This document shows positions 46,701-56,284 of a stretch of DNA of 64,000 nucleotides, in pieces (position 1 is the stretch's first letter; each line of letters starts with the position of its first letter). Source of the DNA: Clytia hemisphaerica (Eukaryota > Cnidaria > Hydrozoa > Leptothecata > Clytiidae); assembly GCA_902728285.1 (NCBI GenBank), contig CACVBU010000011.1, positions 620,001 to 684,000 of the forward strand, written 5' to 3'. The position numbers and the translations under genes are program-made. The notes under the pieces were generated by a model. It made no database searches. It had not been told where the DNA came from and saw only the letters and a program-made list of their open reading frames with translations.

Positions 46701-49700
46701 AGGTCCCCCCCCCGTTATTTAAAATCTCGAAAATTTTCCACCCCCCCCCCCCCCCGTTTATTTGGAACCTGGGAGTAACAGAAAATCTATAACATGCCAT
46801 AGTTTTGTTTGTTGCATCAGTCAGATGTTGATGTACGCGAAACGTTCAAGCGAAAATGATAATTGCCTTTGTTTCTTTGGCGTAGGCTCTAAGCAGCTTG
46901 AAATGTTGAAACAATGAACTTAAACTACTAAACGGTTAAAAATACAACGAATTCACGTTGACATACACATTTTAAGAATTTCCCGCTGATAAAAGTAAAA
47001 ATATAGTTATATAGTTTAAAGGCTTGGGGACACGAGAATGTTTTTTTCGCGTTGGTGCAATGCAACATGCTTGATCCCACCAACCTAAAACGCTTTCTCG
47101 TCTCTCCATCCCATTCTTTCATTCGAATCAATTTTGCTCCATTTTGCCAGGGACATAATCAGCGTGTCTTTTAGGTATTCCCCTAACTTTTTGTCCCATG
47201 AAACAAAAAAAAAGAAACCAAGGGACACGCACTTTTTTCTCGTGTTGGTGGGATCGAGCATGTTGCATTGCACCAACGCGAGAACAACTTCTCGTGTCCC
47301 CAAGCTTTAACGTGTAACAATCTCTTTTTATCCAAAAATTATATAAATAGTTTGGTTTATATATCGTTTTATCAAAAGTTACGTTAATCTTGTTAGCTTA
47401 AGCAGTCAGTGGGAATAACACGAGCCGCAACGAGATTTGTTCGCAATAGCGTTTGTATAGAGAAAACTTGTGTTGATTTTCTTTACAATCAAGTATAAAT
47501 TTTCAACTAACATATACTTGTTTTTGCCACCGCAGGGAGCCTAAAGCAACTGAGGATGGCATTTATAGCTTCATGCCTAAGGATAGTTGGACAAATAGCT
47601 CTCACAATTTTGCGCACTTGTTTGTCACTCTTCTTATACCGGTTAAATGGTTAACCGGTTAAATGGTAGCCCGGTATTAAGTTTCTCTTTTTCTTATCCC
47701 TGGAGAATTAATAAATCTCGGAAATCCCTTTTTTGGGAAATTCCCTGTTTTATACCACAAGTAGCTATTAAGCGCTCTGCGTAGGTTAAACAAACGTGTA
47801 CATTAGTAAAACAACATATGAGAGTAGTATCCTTATTGATACACGGTTAAATGTTCTTGTCATATTAATTAAAACTAGCCGGTATCCGGCGTCGCACGCC
47901 GGTTTAGCTGTTTGCTGAACGCATTTAAAGTCCTTTGAGATGTTGGGAAGGTGGCTTAAACACGATGAAATCAAAATTAAAGGGAAGAATTCTCTTCAAA
48001 GTTTGACTCTATCCCTCCCGGGATCTTTTAACCATATTTTGAAAAAGATTTTTGTGGCACAAATGATCAGAAAACAGAAAGGGCGTCATTCCCAAATTAC
48101 ACCATACCGGCTACCAGCGACGTCCGAGACGGCTCTGCAATTAGATTTTTTTTCTCGCTTCGCTCGCGTTATATTTGCCGTCGTTCTTGATGTTTAGGAA
48201 ATCTTTGATGTCAAAATAAGCGGAGTGAAATAATAGACATGACCACAGATACCTGTAAAGCCCGAAGGGCTAGATAGGCAACTTTAAGCTTTCTCCAGCA
48301 AAAAAAAGTGAAGCAAAAATTTGACTTTTTAAATTTCGTGCCGATGGATAGGATCTAGCATTTTAATTGTTTTCGGAGCGCGAGATAAAAAAAAGTAGGC
48401 GGCAAACGCTATTTCACATCTCTCAAACCGGTGAAATTGCATATTTTAGTCACGTGACTTTGGTAGGAAATTCTTCCAAACCTGAGCTTCACTTTTCGAT
48501 AAAAGCCGCATATCTAGCCCTTCGGGCTTTACAGATCTGTGGACATAACACGCGATTCGTCGAAAAAAGGCAGCCCGGGGAGGGGGTACTTAGGCAAGAG
48601 AAGGGTATGGGTATGTGCCGGCCTTAAGGGTGCTTTTTTTGAAACATGGCAGTTTGAAAAATCGGAAAATCAAACTTCAGTCCCACCAAAGAGATAGAAA
48701 GCTTATTACTTCCAACAGAGAAAGTAGAAAACTGAAGTTAAAATGCCAGAAATTGGTAGACAATCCCCAGACAACGCTGGGAGAAGTGGCGAGTCTAATT
48801 GGGTACCATTGCTCAACAGCTCAGGCAGTATTACCGGCCTTTCTTCAAATGAGATTCCTGCAACGTCAATATATTCAAGTGTCTCCGAGGAGTCAGGATG
48901 CCAAGTTTCCTTTCTGTCTGGACCAGAACTCCATTCAGGAGCTGGGTTGGTGGTTGAACAACCTGGAACTAAACAATGGGAGATCTCTTCTAAAATCCTC
49001 AAGGGGAATAGTAATTCAGACAGATGCCTCCAAGAAGGGTTGGGGAGCGTTCTGCCAGAACCAGAGAATTGGATCTATCTCTTTGGTCCCACTAAGAATA
49101 GGAAAAATAGGAAAATTTCAACTTTTTGCCCCCAGAAAAAAAATTCACAATTCACACAATATCCCTTGTTTCTTCTCCTCTTTATTCTGCTAAGGGTCTG
49201 AGGGGCAGGGCAGAAAGTCAGCTCGCAACCATAGTCCCCCCGGAAGGCAGCTAGGACACGCAGACAAAAAAGCGTGATAGCACAACTTTATGTTGCTTTT
49301 TATAAAATAACTTCGTCATAACTTCAATAATTTTTCAAATTCAACAATGACTTAGATTTACAGCAAAATAATTATCGACATACATGTTTAAAGGTCCCTT
49401 TTTACGAAGAAAGAATTCTAGTTTTTACCGCCTTTTGATTGTATTTCTAATGTTGCTGTTGTTCTAACAAACTTGTTATGGTGTTATGTGATTCTTGTGT
49501 TTTATTTTAAATTTGTTCTTTTCTTTAATAGATTCAGTTTAAAAGATTTCTTTTGTTTGAAAAGAATTCGAATGTCACAAATCAAATAAGGTCGTTAATT
49601 ACATTCGAAAACATAAAACGAAAGAAAAGAAAGAAAAAAAAAGAAAAGAAAAAGTCTAATCTATCAATCAAAACAAAGTCTTTGTAAAACGGCGCGAATA

Positions 49701-52700
49701 TCGTTAAACAAATTTGTGGAGCAAGAACAAAATAAAAATCATCTTTTGGAAGAACAAAAACATTGCGTGCGAAAACGAAAGTAGCACAGACAGAAAGAAA
49801 GAAAGAAAGAAAAACAAAACGACATACAGACTACCACTATTAATATATAGATGGAAATCTGTACTTCTCAGTAAAAGACTGTTCTTAATTTTTCTTAGAT
49901 TTTGGCCAAATTTCAGCATTGTATTTTTATAAAATTGTTCTTAATAAAAAGTGTGTAAGGCAAGGCACGGATGTCACTCTAAGTAGACGCTGCTATCGTC
50001 CGTATATTATTATGATATAACATAGTTTGTATATTATAAAACGTAATATGTTTCGCAGTGGATAGAGTCTGTAGTCAATAGCTACACCCGAAAAAATTCC
50101 CGTCTTCATGGGTGTTCCTCTTAGATTAAACTCGTCTTAAACTATAGCATAGTCTAAGTAGATGCCAAAACAAAATGGGCTTTACTTTTGAAACTATAAC
50201 TGTAAATCACTCCCTTGACACATTTGTTAGCATTTGAAGACTAAATTTTGTCTCATATCAGATGAGAAGATCTTAACATGTTCTTTATTTCCTTATTCTG
50301 TGAGTATTTTCATCGATTTCTTCGGTTCTTTAAGAGTCCACAAAAGCCTTAAAATGTTTTTAGCTTGTTCATTGCATCGAATTCTTAGCATGTTCTTAAA
50401 TAAAAAACGTGTATATTTTACAGGCATCTGGTTTGGTTTGGGACATCTAATGGCAAGATATCCAAATACAAAAAATGTCACGTTATCAGCATTCAAGATC
50501 AGTTACTTGGAGTGTCCGCCACAAACACATAACTTAGTAAAGTATAAATCAAGTATTCCAGCCTCGACAAACAAAGGACGGTTTAATTACCAATATGGTG
50601 TTTGTGTACGAAATGCAGTACCGTTGGATCCGTATATGTTATTCTTGAGAACTTGTGATCATGAAGGGAAATCGCATGTTAATGATAGATGCGTCTGCAA
50701 AAGAGGCTTCTGGTTTGACAGAACAAATCAGCAATGTAAAGGTGAGTTTTATTTCCTTTATCAATACAGCTTCGAGGACAGTAAACAAAGTTTGAAGTAT
50801 TCAAAACACCCCTGTATCAAATACCCGGTGGAGTCCCTGTCACACTGGAAAAGTTAGCCAAAAATTCGTCCCCGTTGAAAAAATACCCGAAAATTTCAAT
50901 TTCACTAGGAAATAACCATTTCTCTTTACCCCCATTGGTAATTGAATGGTAGAGTTTTATTCCGAAACAATTCTTATTGGCATTTTTGATCTTGAACAGC
51001 AATAGATTTTCTATATTCATTGAAACTTCGACAGTCACTTTCATCCCCAGTAAGAGAAATAGTTCCACCAGGGCACTAAGACAAGGGTGGTTTAAATTTC
51101 TATCACATTTTCTTCACATGATTTAAAAAAAAACGAAAATCCTTGAGAATATTTCATTCGATTAGGATTTGAATCCTTTATTTGGATACGCGTGGTCTAT
51201 ATTATATTCAAAATCGTCTGTTCACGATATGCACCATTGCAATGTCTTCCACGAACCCAACAACTGATTGGTTGAAAGTGACGTATAGATCGATTTTACG
51301 TCAATAGAAAAAGTGACGTATTGGGTGGAACAAAAACAGAAATTGTATAATTTCGTGCAGTCATTGCAGTAGTGAATATCATGAATAGGAGTAAAATAGT
51401 TTATCGTCCAAATTTGGAGGTAAACTTTGCAATCAAGCACAAAACTTGGTTTATACTGTATATATGATTGCTAAGATGATGTTATTCCATTCTTCTTGTT
51501 TAATTGGTTCTTCCTTTCTTCGATTACGTTCTGTGGGGAAGGGGTATATCTTTAGCTACTTTTTATTCATGGTTAATTTTCTGGTGTCGTTCATTCTAGT
51601 GTGCGGAGAAGGTTTCTACAAATCTAAAAAAGGCAACACTCAATGCATGAAGTGTGGTAAAAATAGTTTCAATACGCCGTATTCACGTTTCAAATGTCTA
51701 TGTGCAAATGTAAAATCAGGACCAACATATCGGATGAGAGCAGACAGAGACATTGACAAATGGTCGGCTGATTGTCATGGTAAATTGATAGCTAACACCC
51801 CCTTCTCACATACCCACTGGGACACCTTCCTACTTGAAAATTTGGCCAAAACATCGTCCCTGATGGAAAACTATCCTGCAGAGGGCTGTTATCTATAATC
51901 CTTTTTTCAAACCACGTTTCAATTTGAAAAAAACCTTGGAAATCTGGCTGTGATTCCTATGCCCAGCACAAAAAGACCCCTACATTTATTCAAATTTGAA
52001 AGTTTTTTTCAAATATCTCCATTTTTATTAGGTACCTAAGAATATAGTTGCAATCATGGACATTAATATTTGAGAAAAACACTGGAAAATGCTGGAAAAA
52101 CAAAGAAAGGCTGCCACTTCCCCTTCCCCCAGAGGCAATGTTTAGTGCGAACCGCCTTCCCACCAACTTTTCCAACGCCCTTCAACATTGCCACTGGGGG
52201 GAGGGGGTGAAGCTAAGCTACCCTCGTCTCGCAATTTTTGTCCATGGTTGTGTATGTTAACTCAGATCTCTATATTCATCGTACACGTTTTTTTAATAAA
52301 AGCCTCCAAAATTTCTGAAGCCTATCCGGATGCTCTTAACTTTAAAGTCTTAGACCATGTTCGCACGTCACAGTTCCGTTTCTCTCCGAAACGGAATGAA
52401 GCCTTTCTATTGGTTAGAAGTGACGTAAAACTTGAATGTAACCAATAGAACGGCTTCATTTCGTTTCAGAGCGAAACGGAACTGTGACGTGCGAACATGG
52501 TCTAAAATAGATTTCGAAACTGTTTATTGTTCTTACAGCTTACCCAGAAAAAGTTCGAGATCTAAAGACACAACCAGTATCAAGAAACTCATTCAATTTT
52601 ACATGGAAATCACCAAATGATCCAGGGTCTATGAAGCCTTTGACCTATATAATCGAATGTGTCGATTCTAAGGATTGCCAATCGTTCCCAGAAAAACACG

Positions 52701-55493
52701 GAGTGAGTTATAATTTTTATTGATCGATTTAATGTTTAAAGAATTTGCTTGATTAGGTTCTCAGCTAACATCTTTGACTGAATTATTAACAACAAGTATT
52801 ATTATTCCACTTTATTGGTACCTTTTTTTGAAGAAACTCGCTCCCAGGTCCCTTAGTTTGCTTTTCTACGATTTTGAGCGCTCACAAAAGCATTGTATCA
52901 AATCCCTTTAGGAGGCCGCCCAGGTGTAAGTCTGATCACGTAATATTTTATCACGTAATTTTTTTATATCACGTAAGTTCAGCAAAAAAAAATTGGATAA
53001 TCACGCATTCCTTTGAAAAAGTCCAAACTACACATCACGGCTCAAAAATCTTTCCAGTCACGATCACGTTTTGACCTCTGACCACACAATCACGAAATAA
53101 AAATTTACAAATCACGTAATCACGCTAGAAAATACTCCTTATCACGAAAACCGCTTAGGGGGTCTCCTTTAGTAAAACCAAAAAGTAGTGCGATTCGTTC
53201 TAGGTACATATCACTTTTACATTTTTAAAAACTCAAAACCAAGAAGAAGCTCCTAACCCATAATTTCTGTAACTTCTTCAGCTTTTATTTTTTACAATTT
53301 CAGCGAAGAGAGATCCAACGTTCTCAAAATGAGTTCATCATTTTGGCAAATTTAACGTCAGTGAGCATTCGAGTGTGCAGTCATAATGCTGTCAGCCTCA
53401 GTAATTTGGGATCAGATATTGGAGGGACACCTTATTGCAGCGATTCTGAATTCATTGCATCTGAAAATCAATGTAAGCTTTAATTTTTTCTCAGACATAA
53501 ATAGAATAAGGGCAAACAATGTTGACTTTCATTGCAAAACTTTTAAGGACTTGTTTTAATCATTTTGGAGGGACACTTTAATTTTTATTAGCCTCCCGCC
53601 AATTCTTTTAAAAAACGCTAAAAAACTTTCCTACTTATCAAGGCAAATTTAAAACCTTGAATTCTGATTGTGTGTATCCAGAAATGGGTTTCAGACTTAA
53701 AATTGTTGAAAGGTACATGGCATCAGAACGGGAACATTCTAGCTGAACTCGAAGTAGTTTTGAGCTATTGCATATTCAAGGGGCGCCGGTTAGTCTCTCT
53801 TTTTAGGATGCAAATGTATATTTAGCGAGCACCTCACTAAAAACCGGGATTTTTAATCTCGTTTCTTAGTGAGTTCCACTTTGACGATTTTCGAAAAATA
53901 GAAGCCTTTCAAGTGTTTTGACGCAAATTCGATTATTTTGCTACTGCAGGAGCTTCGAAAATTAAAAGTGACGTCAAAAAATCGAATGTTTAGAGCCCGA
54001 AAACCTGGGCTCAAAACATTCGAAAAAGTCGCAAAGTGGAATAGACGTTAGTTGCGTAAAAAAAACGCGCGTGACGTCTAGTATAGGCTAATGTATATTT
54101 GGACCTCTAAGGGTTAAATGGCGTCGCGGCCAAGGCACTTAAACTAAAAAAAACCTATTTTTAGATGTTTCTAATTGGTTATTGAAAATAACTTTTAGGC
54201 AAACCACCCAAGGTGACAATTTCCAAATTCAATTACACAAATGGGAGGCTTCAACTTTCATGGAATAAAATTGAAAATGAACTTTGCAAATTTGTGTACT
54301 ATTTGGAGATCAAAAATCAATCGAATACTATACAAAGAGGGCCGATGAAGAGAACAACATTCACTATTGAAGATCTTGTTGATCCTACAATGGTACAGCT
54401 ATGGGCAGAATATCATTCGCCTTATGGCAATGTTGTAAAGGGGTCAAAAATTGAAATACCTCTTTCATCATCTTCGAGTTCTAAAGGTAAAATGACAGAT
54501 TTTTTTTAAATAAAAAAACTATAAAGAAATCCTTGTGTTAAATGCATATGCCGACATGAGCATTTTCGATTTCTTTGCCCATGTCGGGATTTGCCAACAT
54601 GAGCATTGTCGATTTCTTTGCCCATGTTGGGATTTGCCGACATCGGCACTTTCCATTCCTTTGCCCAAAAATTTAACACTTCTACAAAGATTTTGTATTA
54701 GATGGTTTGAAATGAAAAAAGATAACAGTTAAAAGCTTTTCTATGTTGAAAAATAACTATTCAACAATGTTCAACTCAAAATTATAGTCCTTGGCTGATA
54801 CTTCATATATTATTCAGAAAATGAAGTCAAAATCGGCATATGCCGACATCTAGCAAATAGGTCGAATCTTCTTTTTTTCCCGTGGCAAATAGGTCGAACC
54901 TTTTTTTTTCCCGTGGCAAATAGATCGAACCTTTAAAAATACGAACGGCAGTTAAAGGGTTAATATAATCTTTAAAACGGCTAAAAGCCTTGTCATAACC
55001 AAGCTCTCCCCCGGTTTGGATTTGTTATCAAAAACATACATAAACTTTTGACTATCAATGCTCTCAAAGTTACCATGAACCTAGAATAGAGTCTACTTCT
55101 GACTGAATTAGTGGCGTGTATTTGCTACCACCTCAAGCAAAGCTAAAATATCGAGTCGACCAAATTCGACCAAATTTATCACCGCCACATTCAATCCATC
55201 AAAAAGCAATAAGTGACCCCCGGACTACCATGAACCTCAAAAAGGTAAAGGTAACAACTGAACGACTTCTTTACTTTAATAAACATTTAGATGACAGATT
55301 ATGGCTTGACCTGGTTGTCAGTGGTTGCGTCATCTTCCTAATCGCGTTAGTGATGATATTCGTACGATACTGGAAGAAACGAAATACTGGAAAAAAGTTA
55401 CTTCAATGGAAAGTTTTTGGGAGCATTGATAAAAGAATTGAAAAATGTATAAGGATGAACAATACAAACCAAGAAGAGCCGACCCATGCATGA
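43704..55493 (+). CDS. Eph-receptor-like membrane protein lacking a kinase domain
   Basis: Exons 43704-43770, 44629-44699, 45217-45357, 45599-45815, 50424-50741, 51600-51779, 52539-52702, 53304-53472, 54199-54486 and 55291-55493 join in frame to 605 residues. Order: signal peptide (1 to about 20); ligand-binding jelly-roll-like region (about 23-185, closing with FKISYLECPP as in Eph receptors); cysteine-rich region (about 186-333) with CDHEGKSHVNDRCVCKRGF and VCGEGFYKSKKGNTQCMKC; FN3-1 (about 333-440, FTWKSPNDPG); FN3-2 (about 443-535, LQLSWNKI); a membrane span (about 546-563); and a 39-residue basic tail ending EEPTHA. The tail has a single Tyr, at the membrane border, and no kinase, SAM or PDZ motif, although Eph receptors normally carry a cytoplasmic tyrosine kinase. 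No kinase exon is seen before the next gene. It may act as a decoy, ligand-side or co-receptor (inference). Confidence 0.8.
44738..45017. mobile_element. MITE with TACTCTCGGGTA ends, G-rich interior
   Basis: TACTCTCGGGTAC at the left is inverted as ATACCCGAGAGTA at the right. The interior has repeated GGGGTTGGAATAAG words. Relatives: 46528-46777 and 21510-21638. Confidence 0.65.
46528..46777. mobile_element. MITE with TACTCTTAGGTTCCAAATAAAC ends
   Basis: The left terminus is inverted at the right (GTTTATTTGGAACCTGGGAGTA). C-runs lie next to each terminus. Same family as 44738-45017, opposite interior strand. Confidence 0.65.
47020..47306. mobile_element. 287-bp MITE flanked by TTAA (piggyBac-like)
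   Basis: AGGCTTGGGGACACGAGAA at the left is inverted at the right with one base gap, and the match continues for about 65 bases (GTTGGTGCAATGCAACATGC, ATCCCACCAAC). TTAA is present immediately outside both ends (47016-47019, 47307-47310). Confidence 0.75.
48239..48546. mobile_element. MITE with GTAAAGCCCGAAGGGCTAGATA arms
   Basis: ATGACCACAGATACCTGTAA, followed by AGCCCGAAGGGCTAGATA, is inverted at the right, ending at 48546. About 230 bases of spacer without coding features. Confidence 0.65.
48574..49245. mobile_element. GGGGGTACTTAGGCAA-type MITE interrupted by a DIRS-derived insertion
   Basis: The left part (CCGGGGAGGGGGTACTTAGG, CTTAAGGGTGCTTTTTTTG) and right part (GGGTCTGAGGGGCAGGGCAG, AGCTCGCAACCATAGTCCCC) match the uninterrupted relative at 59740-59995. 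The insertion 48686-49086 separates them. Confidence 0.65.
48686..49086 (+). mobile_element. 401-bp insertion with 12-bp inverted ends carrying a DIRS-like RT/RNase H fragment
   Basis: CCAAAGAGATAG at the left is perfectly inverted at the right (CTATCTCTTTGG), and TCCCA is duplicated on both sides (48681-48685, 49087-49091). One frame is open throughout (part of ORF 48615-49193) and encodes the end of a reverse transcriptase followed by an RNase H start. Motifs: SLIGYHCSTAQAVLPAFLQM, ELGWWLNNLELNNGRSLL and the RNase H aspartate motif QTDASKKGWGAFC. This arrangement is characteristic of DIRS-type retrotransposons (recognised by pattern). It is a fragment and cannot be autonomous. Confidence 0.65.
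49610..49815 (+). repeat. GAAA-rich simple-sequence tracts
   Basis: Purine-rich (GAAA)n/(A)n tracts at about 49613-49655 and 49790-49815, in the large intron of the Eph-like gene. Confidence 0.8.
49875..50421. mobile_element. Fragments of the TTATAAGAAC MITE family
   Basis: A right-end fragment (about 49885-49957: TTTTGGCCAAATTTCAGC, AAATTGTTCTTAATAAAAAG) and a second partial copy (about 50255-50415: GATCTTAACATGTTCTTTATT, AAGCCTTAAAATGTTTTTAG, ending TTCTTAAATAAAAAACG), just upstream of the exon starting at 50424. Confidence 0.45.
50803..51093. mobile_element. ACACCCCTGTC MITE family copy
   Basis: AAACACCCCTGTATCAAATACCC at the left and CACTAAGACAAGGGTGGTTT at the right. The interior keeps GTCACACTGGAAAAGTTAGC and TTCGTCCCCG phrases. 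It is 60 bases after the exon 5 donor of the Eph-like gene. Confidence 0.55.
51236..51370. mobile_element. Second copy of the ATTGCAATGT foldback MITE
   Basis: ATTGCAATGTCTTCCAC, CCCAACAACTGATTGGTTG and AGTGACGTA correspond to the right arm (inverted) of 1632-1762. The second arm is more diverged. Confidence 0.5.
51793..51893. mobile_element. Truncated ACACCCCTGTC MITE next to a splice donor
   Basis: AACACCCCCTTCTCACATAC followed by TTGGCCAAAACATCGTCCC. Only the left third of the family remains. It begins 13 bases after the exon end at 51779. Confidence 0.45.
52350..52505. mobile_element. Foldback MITE with TTAGACCATGTTCGCACG ends
   Basis: The left end (TTAGACCATGTTCGCACGTC...) is inverted at the right, with TTA/TAA at the borders. 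The arms contain GTTCCGTTTC. It lies 33 bases upstream of the FN3-1 exon. PIF/Harbinger-like by end shape. Confidence 0.7.
52911..53170. mobile_element. Degenerate element rich in ATCACG words
   Basis: Roughly inverted ends (TTTAGGAGGCCGCCCAGG versus CTAAAGGAGACCCCC read inverted) enclose about fifteen TCACG / TCACGTAA words. Ends are diverged and no target duplication was identified. Confidence 0.4.
54550..54669 (+). repeat. 43-bp tandem repeat, nearly three copies
   Basis: GCCGACATGAGCATT...GGGATTT units at 54550-54592, 54593-54635 and a partial 54636-54669, in the last intron of the Eph-like gene. A second small tandem array (TTTTTTCCCGTGGCAAATAG units) follows at about 54868-54935. Confidence 0.8.
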
Positions 55494-56284
55494 ATTTCAA
55501 AATTGTCATGGAATTCGAAAGTCAAAAATTTCAATATATGAATATTTGTTGACATTTGATCTTTATCTATCGTCTTGGTACATAGTAGAAAGAAGTTGTT
55601 GCGATGTATAGATTTGTTTGAACATTGCATCATTTTGCAACTCCAATCTCTCCTTTAAACGTCATTAGCACTGGTCTTTGTGGAAAAGTGAATATTTTCA
55701 ATCCGAATCCGAAGCTTTGCATAGTAGACGCAAGACGTGGGAAAAACATTTAACAGCAGCACTAGAATTTGAGATTCTAACCCGCTCTTTACCTTCAAAA
55801 TTCGTTCGCTTCTTAAGTTATTGACCTAGACACATGTTTAGACGATGAGGTTTTGAACAAGTTTTTTGCGTGCTGGCACTCTTCCTAGCCAACTAATTCT
55901 TATTTCCGAAGTACTTGATAATTCTTACCACCCGACTCTTCAGCTAGCGGTAATGAAAGTTAAGCTTTACTGAGGGAGATTGCCAGAACTTTTTTCTGTG
56001 CATGATATAGGTCTGTTAAAACTGAGTGCCACAGCATAATTTGTTTTGTAGATTTTGAATACAAAAAATTTTTAATACAGGCATTTACAAGTAAATTTGT
56101 TTTATTTGTTTATCGGTTGTTTTTCTTATGCAACAAATACATTCTACTTTACAAACATAATGCATTAGATCACTTTTGTAAATATTCATGCATCCTCTTT
56201 GCTGTTAGCGGTTGTTGTAATATTACTTGTGGATGATTTTCATTCGTGCTATCAAAGTTATTTTCAAAATAATATCCAGATACG
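55494..56284. other. Intergenic DNA between the two receptor genes
   Basis: Holds the 3' end of the Eph-like transcript and the upstream region of the Ig/FN3 receptor. No kinase-like reading frame was found here. No clear TATA box. Confidence 0.45.

Noticed and set aside
48743..49201. Second ORF overlapping the DIRS-like fragment
   Set aside because: It is the other frame of the RT/RNase H fragment. The frame starting at 48615 contains the TDAS and WWL motifs.
55116..55290. 5' part of the ORF that contains the Eph-like membrane exon
   Set aside because: The upstream residues precede the splice acceptor at 55290/55291, which restores the frame from the FN3 exon, so this part is intron.
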